This document shows positions 8,119 to 21,000 of a stretch of 64,000 bases of DNA, piece by piece. Positions within the stretch are counted from its first letter, which is position 1. Each line of letters begins with the position of its first letter. Under the pieces are notes generated by a model. That model searched no databases, was not told where the DNA came from, and saw only the letters and a program-made list of their open reading frames with translations. This stretch comes from Pseudoalteromonas citrea (GTDB taxonomy: Bacteria > Pseudomonadota > Gammaproteobacteria > Enterobacterales > Alteromonadaceae). A program made the position numbers and the translations under genes. The stretch lies in the NCBI RefSeq assembly GCF_000238375.3, contig NZ_AHBZ03000022.1, forward strand, positions 186,001 through 250,000. Direction: 5' to 3'.

Positions 8119-9168
8119 TTACCATTTCTCTTTATTGTCACTATGGATTTTTTTGAAATAGGCACGGTAGTGCTCTTTTACAGCATGGGCACCAACCGTT
8201 CGACGCTGTTGAGACTCTTCTTCTTTTAATAATTTAAGATAATTGGCAAAGTGAGCTTCGCTTATCAAACCTTCAGCGATGGCCGCTTGAACTGCGCACC
8301 CAGGTTCGTTGCTATGCGTACAATCACTATATTTACACTCTGTAACCAGCTCGATAATGGAACTAAATGTGCGTTCAATGCCTTGCTCAGCATTGTAGAG
8401 TTGTAGTTCACGCATACCAGGGGTATCTATTACTGCTACATCCCCATCCGTGAAAAACAGTTGTCGATGCGTTGTGGTATGCTTACCATGATCATCACTT
8501 TCCCTAACTTCTTTAGTGGCTTGACGCGTGTGGAATAACGCATTGATCAAAGTAGACTTACCAACACCTGATGACCCCACTAACGCGATACTTGAACCTT
8601 CGTAAAGATACGCTTGCAACACGCCTAAGCTACTAGGCTGATTTGAGCTCAACGCGTGCACATTTGGCACATCAAGATGCTTTATTTGTGATGTAAATTG
8701 CTCGATATCATCACACAAGTCCAATTTAGTCAGAACGACAATGGGAGTGATATCAAATTCATACGCCAATGAAATGTAGCGCTCTAAACGCTTTACATTA
8801 AACTCCTCGTTTGCACTGGTTACAATCCATAAATAATCTAAATTGGCGGCAATAACTTGAGGTAAGCCATTCGAAATACGGCGAACCCTGTTTTTAGGGG
8901 TAAATATTTTTGTAATACGGTAATGCTCATTTGCAAGTTCAGCTAATACCCAATCACCAACAGCGAGATGCTGACTTATTGGTTGGTATTCAGAGCCACA
9001 GATGATTGACTGTTCACCAGCCAACCCTCTTCCCACAATTCGACTACGGTGAATTTCTGAGATACGATATACCAAATTACAGATATTCTCATCACATATT
9101 TCATCATAACTTAGCTGCTGGAAAAAGAGATTAGACCAACCAAGCTTATTTAATTCAGAATACGACAT
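8119..9168 (-). CDS. rsgA: RsgA-type circularly permuted GTPase (ribosome small-subunit maturation)
   Basis: RsgA/YjeQ family GTPase, which assists late 30S assembly. It shows an OB-fold N-terminus, then the permuted G motifs in the order G4 (TKLD), G1/Walker A (GSSGVGKST) and G3 (DTPGMRE). A C-terminal zinc-binding segment (CKYSDCTHSNEPGC) follows. I place the start at ATG 9166-9168 (MSYSELNKLGW) because AGGACGAAAGGA stands directly before it; the frame is open upstream to an ATG at 9207 that lacks a good ribosome site. It lies on the same strand, 135 bp beyond the exporter that closes the NRPS cluster, so it may be a neighbour only. It may also be a second, paralogous RsgA; the genome outside the window would tell. 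Confidence 0.85.
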   Translation of the reverse strand: MSYSELNKLGWSNLFFQQLSYDEICDENICNLVYRISEIHRSRIVGRGLAGEQSIICGSEYQPISQHLAVGDWVLAELANEHYRITKIFTPKNRVRRISNGLPQVIAANLDYLWIVTSANEEFNVKRLERYISLAYEFDITPIVVLTKLDLCDDIEQFTSQIKHLDVPNVHALSSNQPSSLGVLQAYLYEGSSIALVGSSGVGKSTLINALFHTRQATKEVRESDDHGKHTTTHRQLFFTDGDVAVIDTPGMRELQLYNAEQGIERTFSSIIELVTECKYSDCTHSNEPGCAVQAAIAEGLISEAHFANYLKLLKEEESQQRRTVGAHAVKEHYRAYFKKIHSDNKEKW

Positions 9169-9345
9169 TCCTTTCGTCCTAGATTTACTTTTTCTTTTTA
9201 CATTCATCAAAAATTGACGCCTTAAGGCACACCCTTGCCATGTCGATTGTCAAACAAAACACATTGAATGATGCCTTTTGGAGCCAAAATTAACATAAAA
9301 CAACACTTAACCCAATCAAAATTAACAGACTGTGGAATCAAGCAT

Positions 9346-11178
9346 TTACATTTCTAATACCTCTTGAGAGGTCGCTTCGCTTAGCTTGTTGCTCACTTCA
9401 AGTTTATTAATATCGATACCAAGCTTATCGCATTCCGTTTTTAACTGCTGATAGAATAACCCTTTACCTTTGAGCAGCTCAGCAAATGTGCCTTGCTCTT
9501 TAACAACGCCCTCTTGCAGATACACTATCCAATCGACACCCACTATATTCGTAATTCGGTGCGTAACAACAATGACCGTTTTCCCCTTTGTTACGGCTTC
9601 AACGCGGGTCATTATTTCTTTCTCGGTACTGATATCTAATGCTGACGTTGCTTCGTCTAGCAGAAGGATTTCGCCATCTTTGAGTAGTGCCCTTGCTAAT
9701 GAAACTCTTTGTTTTTGCCCCCCAGAGATACTATCACCACTTCCTCCAAGTTGTTCTTCCAAGCTTCTATCATTAGACTCTAACCAAGCATCCAAACCAC
9801 CTGCTTTCGCAGCTTGTTCAATTTGGCCTTTATCAGCAGACCAATCGGCATACGCGATGTTTTCTGCAATACTTCCTTGGAATAAATCAGGATTCTGAGA
9901 TACAACAGAAATATGTGAACGCAATGACTCAGCCGTTACAGTGCGAATATCTTTACCATTGACCAATACTTCACCCGTATCTTGGGCATAAAATCGCATC
10001 AATAAATTCACTAATGTCGATTTTCCTGCGCCGCTTTCCCCAACAATCGCCACTGTTTGTCCCGAACGGACTTCAAAGCTGACATCATTGAGGGTCTTTT
10101 TCTCTTTTGTTGCATCATAAGAGAAGCTAATATTTCTAAATTCAATACTCGGTGCAGCCGCTATTTTTAGATCTTGTGCATCGCTGCTTTGCTCTAAACC
10201 TGAATCCGAAGTCGTAAAGTCGATGATCTTTTCACATTCAATTGAATCAACGTAAACTTGCTCCAACGCTTTCCCTAAAGAACGCAACGGCCCGATTAAA
10301 ATACTGGCTAAGTATCCAGCCAACATCGCTTCTAGCATGTTTAAACCAGTATATAAGAATCCATATACCGCGAGTCCCGCAACCAACACTATGGTGGCAA
10401 TTGCGATGATGTTGTTTCTTAATCCTGAAAAAACATCTTGCCTATGAACCCCCATAAACGCGTTTTTTTGAACATCAAGAACTTCACGTGCCTTTTTTAC
10501 TTCATATTCGACGTTTCCGAACTGATGAGCCACTTTATATCGTGCAATGGCTGCTAACAAACCACCATATGCCCCATAAGAAGCAGATAACCGAAACTTG
10601 CTAGCTTGACCCATTTTGGCAGCATTATAAGACGCTGATACGCAATAAATGCCAAGCCCTAAGATAGCAACTAAACCACAATAAAAATTGATATAAAATA
10701 ACCCCGCAATGATTGCAACTAAATCCACTATTGCAGGAAACAGTTCACCATGTAAGGTTGGGATTACTTTTTCAACATTGCTATATACAGCGGTTAGCAA
10801 CTGAGGAAAACGACCTGTCGGCGCGGCTATGTGCTCATCAAGTTTCATTTGATAGGTTTTTCGCAGCAAACGCTCTAGCAATGATGATTGTGTATTCGAA
10901 CGTACTGAAGATAGCAGATAGCCTCTAGCTATGGGCAGGATATTTATCGCTATCGCCATAACCGCTGCAACAGCCATAATAAAACTGTTGATGGCTAAAG
11001 TACCGTTACCTGCGCTCAATACTATGACCTCTTGGCCAATTAAAATCGCACCTCCTACTTTAATCGTTGAATTCAATACATCAACGATCATCGCAAGAAT
11101 TAATTTTGTATTATTCGCTTTTCCTTGCCAAAGACACAAACGAACGAAACTATACAAATTCAATAGTCGAGAAAACAT
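9346..11178 (-). CDS. ABC exporter (fused permease and ATPase) of the NRPS cluster
   Basis: 610 aa, one half-transporter of the MsbA/LmrA exporter type that would work as a dimer. Residues about 20-310 hold six predicted membrane helices. Residues about 345-585 are the ATPase with Walker A GESGAGKST, Q-loop VSQNPDLF, signature SGGQKQR and Walker B ILLLDEATSALD followed by an H-loop (VTHR). AAGGAAAAA precedes the ATG. Directly downstream of the thioesterase gene on the same strand, it most likely exports the finished peptide and may confer self-protection. It lacks a C39 peptidase domain, so it is not a RiPP-type exporter. Confidence 0.88.
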   Translation of the reverse strand: MFSRLLNLYSFVRLCLWQGKANNTKLILAMIVDVLNSTIKVGGAILIGQEVIVLSAGNGTLAINSFIMAVAAVMAIAINILPIARGYLLSSVRSNTQSSLLERLLRKTYQMKLDEHIAAPTGRFPQLLTAVYSNVEKVIPTLHGELFPAIVDLVAIIAGLFYINFYCGLVAILGLGIYCVSASYNAAKMGQASKFRLSASYGAYGGLLAAIARYKVAHQFGNVEYEVKKAREVLDVQKNAFMGVHRQDVFSGLRNNIIAIATIVLVAGLAVYGFLYTGLNMLEAMLAGYLASILIGPLRSLGKALEQVYVDSIECEKIIDFTTSDSGLEQSSDAQDLKIAAAPSIEFRNISFSYDATKEKKTLNDVSFEVRSGQTVAIVGESGAGKSTLVNLLMRFYAQDTGEVLVNGKDIRTVTAESLRSHISVVSQNPDLFQGSIAENIAYADWSADKGQIEQAAKAGGLDAWLESNDRSLEEQLGGSGDSISGGQKQRVSLARALLKDGEILLLDEATSALDISTEKEIMTRVEAVTKGKTVIVVTHRITNIVGVDWIVYLQEGVVKEQGTFAELLKGKGLFYQQLKTECDKLGIDINKLEVSNKLSEATSQEVLEM

Positions 11179-11250
11179 TTTTTTTCCTTAAACTTTATAT
11201 AATTGGTGCAAATAAACACGCTAAGCAAGCGTCTAATGCATGTAAAATTT

Positions 11251-11274
11251 GGCAACAGATATCTCGCTGTTGCC
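11251..11274 (-). terminator. Hairpin between thioesterase and exporter genes
   Basis: Perfect 8-bp stem GGCAACAG/CTGTTGCC with an 8-nt loop, just after the thioesterase stop. On the minus strand it is followed by AAATTTTAC, a weak U-tract; on the plus strand by TTTCTTTTTT, though no plus-strand gene ends here. It could partly separate exporter expression from the synthetase mRNA. Confidence 0.45.
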
Positions 11275-11282
11275 TTTCTTTT

Positions 11283-12056
11283 TTAAACCTCAAGTGCCCA
11301 CAAATGTTTGGCAACAAGTTTATTAATTATTCCAAGTACCTTTTCTTCTTCTGTTTCCACAAAGAAGTGATTTCCTTCAAAAGAGTGAATTTGGAGCTGC
11401 TCTTGTGTTTCATGTTGCCAAGCCTGAATCCCTGGCAAGGTAACCGACTTGTCATTTTTTCCGTATAACGTCACGATTGAAAACGGTACTGGATTTAATG
11501 CGCTACTCAAATGCGCCTCTGATAAGAAAATGTCAGCCCTGAATCTAGGCATAAGAAACTCTAACAGCTCTTTACTGTTGAGTACTTCTTCACTGATCCC
11601 ACCATATTTATCCACCATTTTTTGTACAAATTGGTCATCGGGTAAACCGTCGAGTTTGTCTTCCAATCGACTCCGTCTTGGTGCTGGATGTGCCGAGGAG
11701 ATAAAAAACTGTGGTGTAATATCTTGTGACCTAATTAGTTCTTTTGCCAATGAAAAGCCAATTAGAGCCCCCAAACTATGCCCAAAAAGGGCATAAGGCT
11801 TATGCGCAAATACAGCGCTATATTTAACCAACTCAGAGACTATTTGCTCAATATTATTGGCAAATGGTTCTCCGTAACGAGACTCCCTACCAGGTAATTG
11901 AATCGCAATCACATTAACCATGGCGCTCAAATGCTTTGGCCAAGCGCTGTAAAAAGCAGCTGAACCGCCAGCGTGATGCAAGCAAAACAGGTTAAGCTTA
12001 GCTGCAGGTGAATATGAATAAGGCACAAACCATTTTGAGTTTTTTAGCATGTCCAT
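11283..12056 (-). CDS. Type II (editing) thioesterase
   Basis: Stand-alone alpha/beta-hydrolase of the NRPS/PKS external thioesterase family, which strips misprimed or stalled acyl groups from carrier domains. Motifs: LFCLHHAGGSA near the N-terminus, nucleophile GHSLGA, LYGKNDKSV with the likely Asp, and EGNHFFVE with the catalytic His. I chose ATG 12054-12056, two bases after the upstream synthetase's stop and with GGAG about 10 nt before it; the frame extends to a TTG at 12074. The one-base gap implies coupled translation with the NRPS-PKS. About 257 aa, normal for the family. Confidence 0.92.
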   Translation of the reverse strand: MDMLKNSKWFVPYSYSPAAKLNLFCLHHAGGSAAFYSAWPKHLSAMVNVIAIQLPGRESRYGEPFANNIEQIVSELVKYSAVFAHKPYALFGHSLGALIGFSLAKELIRSQDITPQFFISSAHPAPRRSRLEDKLDGLPDDQFVQKMVDKYGGISEEVLNSKELLEFLMPRFRADIFLSEAHLSSALNPVPFSIVTLYGKNDKSVTLPGIQAWQHETQEQLQIHSFEGNHFFVETEEEKVLGIINKLVAKHLWALEV

Positions 12057-12057
12057 T

Positions 12058-15000
12058 TTAAACTTTCTCCACAATATTTGTTGTGTCTTGTGATTGATGT
12101 ATATCCATCTCAGCTATACATTGATTAATATATTTATCCGCAGCTAACACATTGTTGTGATGCTTATCAGTTAAGTTAACTACCGTTAACTGCGAACTCG
12201 GATTTTCTAACAGCTGTCCAATGTTACTGTCTTGCAAAGCTACTGCGTGAGAGAACAAACTCAATAACTGATTATTCTCCATGGCGTTATCAACTTGATC
12301 AGCCTTAAGCAACAGAACCTTGCTGTACTGTAATTTGGCTGAGAGACGACTACGTTCAAACTGCGTTGCTAAAGCGAGATTAGGTAACCGACAAGCAATA
12401 TCGCGCGCGCTAAAACCACTGTCAGACATGTAGTTTTCATAGTCACGTTCTAAAGTGGCTAAATAGCGATTTGACGCCTTAAGTTCTTTCATAAATTCGT
12501 CATCAATAATTGTATCAAGAAGATATACCTTAACATTTCGATAGCCTCTTAATTCCAATTGAGCTGCAACCTCTAATGCAATAGTGCCACCTAAAGACCA
12601 ACCAAGCAGGTGATACTCATTGTCGTCTTTTGGCTTAATAACTGTATCTATGTGCGACAGGTAATACGCAGCTAATTCTTCAAGCTCTGTGATCTTCTCG
12701 TCATGAAATAAATTGTAGGAATCAACCCCATAACAGTGATATTGATGGCTAAGCGTTTTCGCTAAATTCGCATAAACCTCACATCCACCAATCCCAGGAT
12801 GAAACATAAACATAGGTGCATGCGCAGTCGCACTATTCATATCTACTAACGTTCTATACCCAGACTTTTGCCCATCAATGAACCGTGCTAATAAGTTAAC
12901 CGAGTTATACTGGGTCAATATCGCTAAGGAGATATCGATATTAAAGATATTTTGCAACAGAGAAGTCAGTCTGAGCGCTGACAGACTGTTACCACCTAAG
13001 TCAAAAAAGCTATCATCGGCGCTCATATCTTCATTTCCCAAAATACTTAGGAAAGCTTGAGCCACGTATTTTTCGCTCTCCGTTAGTGATTTATCACAAA
13101 TATTCAACCCTGTTATATCGGTGACGTTCCGTGCAGTACTGGCTTCACTGTGGCTTGCCTTTGGTAAAGGTAGCCAACAGCTTACTGTTTCAAATTGGTA
13201 AGTAGGCAAGTCAATAACTGGCTTCACGTGTTCTTGTGCTACACCCGTTATTATCAACTCTGAGCAATAACCTAAGCTCCAAAGTTTACCGACTGCTTCA
13301 TAAAAATATTGCGCATCATCTTGATTATGAGCTTTATCCGCCGCTGGTAAAGTGTTAATAAAACTCACCTTACCTGAGTTTGCACCTTGCACAGCGGCAA
13401 AAGTTGAAAGCACTTTACCTGGCCCCATTTCAATGAAAATAACCGGCTCATTTTGTGCGATGAGTGTGTTAAGGCCCGCTTCAAATTGTACCGGCATTAT
13501 TAGATGTTCAACCCAATATTGCACACTGGTCACTTGCTCTGCGGTTACCAACTCGCCGGTCACATTTGAAACAAATGCCTGATTTGGCGTCGACAAAGTT
13601 ATATTTGACAATAAATCGCCAAATTGCAGCGCAGCTTGCTCCATCAAAGAACAATGAAAAGCATGTGAAGTGTGTAGATCAACATGCTGTATTGCCTGTT
13701 CGTTAAGTATCAGCTTAAAGTCACGAATCGCATTTTCTGAACCTGATAGTACGAGGTGTTGACTCGAGTTATATAAAGCAATCGACACATTTGCAGATAA
13801 CAATGCAGCAATTTTCTCTTTCGATGCGCTCACCGCTATCATTGCACCCGCAGGCATTTTTTGCATGTATTCACCACGTTTTGCTACAACAAACAATGCA
13901 TCTTCGAGTGTAAACACTCCAGCCAACGTTGCAGCAACATACTCACCGATACTGTGACCAATCATTGCATTTTGCTTAATTCCATAATGATTCAGTAACT
14001 TAGTCAACGCATAAGACACCGTAAATAAAGCAGGTTGGCTCCAACGTGTTTCCTTAAGTGACATTTTTGTGTCGTTTTGTGCTTTGAAAAGCACATTGGC
14101 GAAATTAGTTTTCGTTATTGCTGATAACACCTCACAGCAGTAATCAACAGTTTCTTTAAATACTGGTTCAGCAATATATAGTGAACGTGCCATGTTGCTG
14201 TATTGGCTTCCTTGACCAGAAAACATAAATGCTAATTTTGCTGGTTTAGTAGAGTGTGCCGTGACCTCAATGTTACTGCGTAGCGAAGACAATAGTGACG
14301 CTTTGTCTTTTGCACAAATAACCAGTCGCTGATCAAATTGTTCCTTGCGATGTTGCAAGTTATAAGCTAGGTCGACAAGTGGCACCTCATGGTTTTCTAA
14401 GTATTGGGCCAATGCCTCACTGTAACAGCGAACCGAAGTTTCGCTTTTTGCACTGATGGGGAACGCCATAAAACAGTCTGACTCAGTCTCACACGCGGCA
14501 TGTTCTTCACGTCGATATTCCTCTAAAATAACGTGCGCATTAGTACCACCGAAACCAAACGAACTGACGCCTGCACGCCTTACTCTATCTCCTTCTACCA
14601 GCCAAGGTTTGCTCTGCGTTGGAATACTAAAATGCGTTTTTTCAAGCTGAATTACCGGATTAACCTGTGTAACATTGATTTGTTTCGGCATGATCTGATG
14701 TCGCATCATGCCACACACTTTTATAAATCCAGCAACACCGGCGGCACTGGCCGCATGGCCTATATTCGCTTTCACTGCGCCCAATTCGCAGCGATAATCC
14801 CCCGCTGTCGAATTGTTTGAAAACGCACTGTGCAATGCCGCAATTTCAATTGGATCACCAAGTTTAGTTCCGGTGCCGTGACATTCTACATAAGCAATGC
14901 TGTCAGCAGTTATATTCGCTTTGCGTTGTGCATCCAAAATACAGCGACTTTGACCAGAAATACTTGGTGCCATATAGCCCGCTTTCTGATCGCCATCGTT

Positions 15001-18000
15001 ATTCACCGAATACCCTTTTACAACAGCAACGATATTGTCTCGATCACGTTGGGCATCACTGAGTCGCTTCAGTACAACCACACCAACACCAGCACCGCCT
15101 ACTGTGCCACTGGCATCTGCATCAAACGTCCGACACTGTCCTGACTCAGAGAAAATGCCACCATTTTGATGGATGTAACCATGATTTTCAGGCATTGGTA
15201 ATGAAACTCCCCCTGCCAATGCAATATCACATTCACCAAAAATAAGGTTTTTACATGCTTCAGCGATAGCTACAAGTGATGTCGAGCAAGCGGTATTAAT
15301 GTTCAATGATGGACCTGTGAGGCCTAGTAAATAGCTTACTCTTGTTGCTAGATAATCCTTTTCGTTGAGATGTGCAGTACCAAAAGTCATTAAGCTCTCA
15401 CTCAATGCTTTGTTACCATGAATGCGACTTTCACTATACTTACTGTCACTCATGCCAGCATAAACGCCGATAGAGAGATCCTTACGTTGTTTGATGTAGC
15501 CTGATTTCTCAATAGCCTGCCACGAACATTCGAGGAACTTTCGAATTTGAGGGTCGATAAACTTCGCGTCATTCATCGACAAATTCCAAAAATTCGGATC
15601 GAATGCGTCTAGGCCTGATACTCTGGCACCAATTGGACGATAATCAGGATGGCTAACGAAACTTGCTGGTACACCTTCTTTTTCACAACGTGCAATTTCA
15701 AGGATCTCGATGTTTTGCGCTCCGGCAAAAATGTTGTGCAAGAATGCATCAACATCATTTGCTTGTGGGAACATACCACTCATCGCAATAACAGCAATGT
15801 CTCGTTCAACATTTTGACTACTTGAAGCAAAGTTCGCTGATTGTTCAACATCAACATCGCTGTGCAATGGTTGAACATTTGAGCCATCAAAGAACGCTGA
15901 CAAAGTTTGAATATTGGTGTACTGGAATAAATCTGTTAACTCAAATTTCTTGTCTGGTAGTGCAACCTCCAAACGAGACTTCATGCGGATCATCAAAATA
16001 GAGTTACCACCGAGGTCAAAGAAATTGTCATCAACTCCAATACGATCTTCGTTAACGCCAAGAACGTCACTCCAAACCTTGCTAATACAACGCTCAAGCT
16101 CGTTGCGAGGCAAAATTTGAGCTTTAGCTTTTGTTGCAACTTCTGGCAGATTTGCTATGTCCACTTTGCCATTTGCCGTTAAAGGCAATGTCGTTAAGTG
16201 GATCCATACTGAAGGCAACATATACTCCGGTAATTCATGTTGCAGCTGTACCCGTAATGCCGTTTCTTCTAACGCTTCAGCTGCAACGTAATACGCGACT
16301 AAGTATTTGTTACCTAAAGCACTGTCCTCTTTCGCTAACACTAAGGCTTGTTTTATTTCTGCTACTTGATTGAGTGCATGCTCTATCTCGCCTAGCTCTA
16401 CACGATATCCTCTTAATTTCAGCTGATTGTCTTTTCTACCTACAAATTCTATGTAGCCATCACCATGCCAACGCCCTAAATCTCCCGTTTTATACAAACG
16501 ACCTAGTTGTGGATGGCTAAAGAAACTTTCTGCTGTACGCTCACTGTCTTGCCAGTAATTGAGTGCCACACCGGCGCCACCTATGTGGATCTCTCCTATC
16601 ACGCCCACTGGACTATGCTCACCATCTTGATTCAGCACATACATTTGCTGGTTCGGCATCGCAACCCCATAAGGAATGCTATTCCATTGCTCTGGCACTG
16701 GCCGTGTTATTTCATACCAAATCGACCAAATACTGCCCTCTGTTGCCCCGCCTAAACTCATCACGGTGACATGCTCCGCAAGTACACCCAGTTCGTCTGC
16801 CAGTTTGGTGGGGATCCAATCTCCGCTCATTAACACTGTTCGTAATGACGCAAGTGTCCCTGCTGATTGGCTCACTGCATCAACTAACAAGCCTGCCAAT
16901 TGGGGAACCGTATTCCAAGTACTCACTTGATAACGCGTTATCAAGTCCAGCCAATGGCTCGGATCTTTGCTCTTCTCTTGCACTGGGAAAACTATACGCC
17001 CCCCAACCGCCAACAAGCCAAAAAGGTCATAGACTGACAAATCAAAGCTCAATTCTGATAGCGCTAAGACACTATCGTTGCCGTCAATATTAAAGCGCTG
17101 GTTTACCGCATCAATCGTGTTCAAGGCGCCACGATGGCTGATACTCACCCCTTTTGGTACACCTGTTGAACCTGAAGTGAAAATAACGTAGGCCAAGTCG
17201 TCCGCATTGACGTGTGGTAAATGGGCTTCGCTCCATGTTCCACTCATTTCTGCCAGTAATGTTTCGATGACCAATAAGGTGTATTTACCCGCCAGTCTTG
17301 CTTGAATTTCTTCACAAGCAAATTGCTTCGCAGACACCAATAATGTGCTGACTTGACCTTGCTGTAATACCGTGTCCAAACGACCTACAGGCCATTCAAC
17401 ATGCAATGGCAAATAAGCATGACCAGACTTCATCACCGCTAAAGTAGAGACGACTTGTCCGTACCCTTTCTCCGCTAACACCCCGATAAGCTGTGAGTCA
17501 TCCTGCTGACCATGGTGTGCAAGGTAGCGCGCAAGACGCTGTGAGTCATCAAGCAATTGACCATAGCTATATTGCGTATCTGTAAACCCTTCAATGACGG
17601 CAATTTGCTCATGCCAATCATGCGCTTGAGCCTGTTGCTCAAAACGGCCGAATAAGGTGTCATCACTGAGCGGTTGAGTCGCTGCATTGGCTTCGGCAAT
17701 GATAGCTGCATCAGCAGTTGGTAACTTGAAGATATCTACAGGCTGCTCCCAATCATGCCCTGCCAAATGTGTTATCAAAGCACAGTACATGTGGTTCAGC
17801 TCAGCCATGTATTCTGGGCTAAAGAGCTGCTCTACATACAACCACTTACTCATAAATTGACCATTGACTTCTATCGCTTGCAAATCAATCCAAGCCTGTG
17901 AGGTTTGTGCACTCCAATCCCTTTGCGCAACGATTTCAGAATCATCCAACCACAAAGATTGCTCGGTTTGATCAAGCAGATTACCTACTATGCCTGTAAA

Positions 18001-21000
18001 TACGATTGGAGAAACGGCTTTATTACCGTCGAGTTGATGACGTCGAGCAAGCTCTCGCTGTACCTCTATACCGTTAAACAAGGAATGTTCCACATCATTC
18101 CACATTACATCGTGGGTGTTCTGTAGAGTCTTCAGAATATTTTTCCCAAAATTAGTAAAGTGGAATAAGTTAGTACTCGTAAAATCCCCCCAAAGGTTGC
18201 CGACCTCTTCATGTATTGCGTATCGATTAAACACGGTCATGGTGATCAGAAAGTCTCTGAACCCTGAAAAATAAGATAGGACCGCACCATAAACACCTAG
18301 CAATACAGAGGAGTAAGAAACACCGTAACGTCTTGATTGTTCTTTAAACTTCAACCATACATCACGCTCAACATACAAAGTATGATTTGAGAATTTAGGC
18401 TCACTAATACTTTCAGGTGCTACCAAGAAAGGAAGCTCTGGACGTAATGGCATATTTTCAATTTTTTCCATCCAGTAAGCTTTATCAGCTTGATACCACT
18501 GAGAATCTGTCAGATGTTTGAAATACTCCTGATAATCTTTAAAACTCACTTCTGGAGGCTGACATTGATAACTAGGGTCACGATATAATTTGTCCATTTC
18601 AACAAACATTGCTTGTCGACTTTGAGCATCTAATAAGATCAGGTCGATACTAATATGCAGCACATCACAATCGCTAAATTGTGATACTTCAAAAGTAAAT
18701 AGTGGGAACGTTCTTGCATCATAGACTTTGTGTGATAAACGTTCTCTTACTTGATCTAATACGGCTTCACTTCTGGGCTTTGTTTTAAAGTCATTAGTTT
18801 TAATTATGTATGGTTCTACATCATTGATACCCAAACATTTTTGTTGCAAACGTTCAAATGAATATACGGTTCTTAACACATCATATTGTTCAATCAAATG
18901 CGTTAAAGCACGCTGTAAAGATTCAACATCTAGAACGCGGTAACAATATTCATTGTAGATATGATTCGAAATATTACCGATCTCATAGTTCGCTAAGCGC
19001 CCGACCAAATAAGCACGTTGAACCGCCGTCATTTCAAACCAATCACGTTTGTCAGGGTTACTGACTAAGGGTAATTGCGCCAAATCATTTTCATTGGTCA
19101 CATTGACAAAGTCGCTCTTGGTGTATTCAACAGCTTTAAGTTCTTGACACTGTTTTATTAAATTATGCAAATGTTGTGAGACGGCATCACACAATTGAGC
19201 AGTTATCGCCTGGCCAAATTGGGTATAAATTTGCAAATATAATTGCTCGTTTTGTACAAAGGCCACTACCCCGATATCGTTATTAAAGCCATTTAGGGGA
19301 GATATTGTGACACCAGCTTGTTCATCACTAATAAACCAGCAGGCCTTTTTATGCGTCCGGTCGAGACGTCCGAGATAATTGAAACTAATATTTGGTAATT
19401 GCGCATGGCAATAACCAACCAAAGTACCAAAACCTAAGCCATTTTTTGGGATTGCTCTCAGAGTTTCTTTATTGCCTTTGATACTCTCTGTCAAAGTAGC
19501 TTGTGCAACGAGCTCCACAGGATAAAGAGAGGTAAACCACCCTAACGTGTTGGTAATGTCTAATTCACTATCAATCACTTCACGGCCATGACCCTCAAGT
19601 AATATATGGTGAATTGATTTGCCATTCAGATCTTTTAACGCATGTGCGAATGCACTTAGCAAAAGGTCATTTATTTGCGTGTTGTAAGGCCTATTACACT
19701 GATGTAACAATGAGTTAGTAAGCTCTGTACTTATGACTACTTCACCATCAGTAATATCTCCACTATGGGTTAAGCCCAATGCTTCGGTACGATGCATGAT
19801 ATCAAGCCAATAACCAAGTTCTTGACGATTTTGCTGTTCATAATCCACAATGCATTTAACCCACTGTCGGTAACTACTCAATTTCGGTGGTAATGTTTGC
19901 CCTTCGTACAATGACTGTAAGTCTTCTGCCAAAACACGCCAACTTACCGTATCTACTATTAAGTGATGTAATGCAAAGAACACCCGTGCACTGCCATCCT
20001 CAAAACCATGTAAATACCCCAAGCTGTATATCGGCCCCTTTGCTATATCAAACCCACTTTGCCATTCGGTTAACGTCGCTTGCAATGCATCATTAAAAGG
20101 CTCACTGCCTTGTTGACCTAACGTATTCACATCTAATATGCGCAGTGGCTCTACTTTCGCATCGCTATCATAACGCTGCTCGGCACTAGAAAAGCGTAAG
20201 TTAAAAGCATCATGTTGCTCTACCAATTGCGCCAAACATGCTTCTAAACGCGCCATATCTAACTTTGGTGTGCACAATAGGAACGCCTGATTCCAATGTC
20301 CTGGCACTGCAAAGTCATTAGCAAAGAACCAAGCTTGAATTGGCAATAAGTCAAAGTTCCCTGCCAAGCGTCCTTGCTCCGTTTTTAATTCGAGTTGAGC
20401 ACTGTCTTGTTTACGGGCGATTTCTGAACTTAGTCCTGCGATTGTTTTGTGGGTGAAAATATCTTGGATGGTTAACGCTACACCCAATTGTTGTCTTAAT
20501 TTACTGCTCAGCTGAATACTGATAATACTATCGCCACCTAGGTTGAAAAATTCATCCTCAACTCCCACTTGCTCTAGTGGCAAGCCCAGCGCATTTGCCC
20601 ACAATTCACTGATATCACGTTCCAAATCTGTACGCGGGGCGACATATTCCCGCGCTAATAAATGTTCGGTATCTGGCAGGTTTGCTATGTCCACTTTGCC
20701 ATTTGCCGTTAAAGGCAATGTCGTTAAGTGGATCCATACCGAAGGCAACATATACTCCGGTAATTCATGTTGCAGCTGTACCCGTAATGCCGTTTCTTCT
20801 AACGCTTCAGCTGCAACGTAATACGCGACTAAGTATTTGTTACCTAAAGCACTGTCCTCTTTCGCTAACACTAAGGCTTGTTTTATTTCTGCTACTTGAT
20901 TGAGTGCATGCTCTATCTCGCCTAGCTCTACACGATATCCTCTTAATTTCAGCTGATTGTCTTTTCTACCTACAAATTCTATGTAGCCATCACCATGCCA

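Noticed and set aside
12057-12074. TTG start for the type II thioesterase overlapping the NRPS-PKS end
   Set aside because: ATG 12054-12056 with GGAG at proper distance is better and gives the usual N-terminus.
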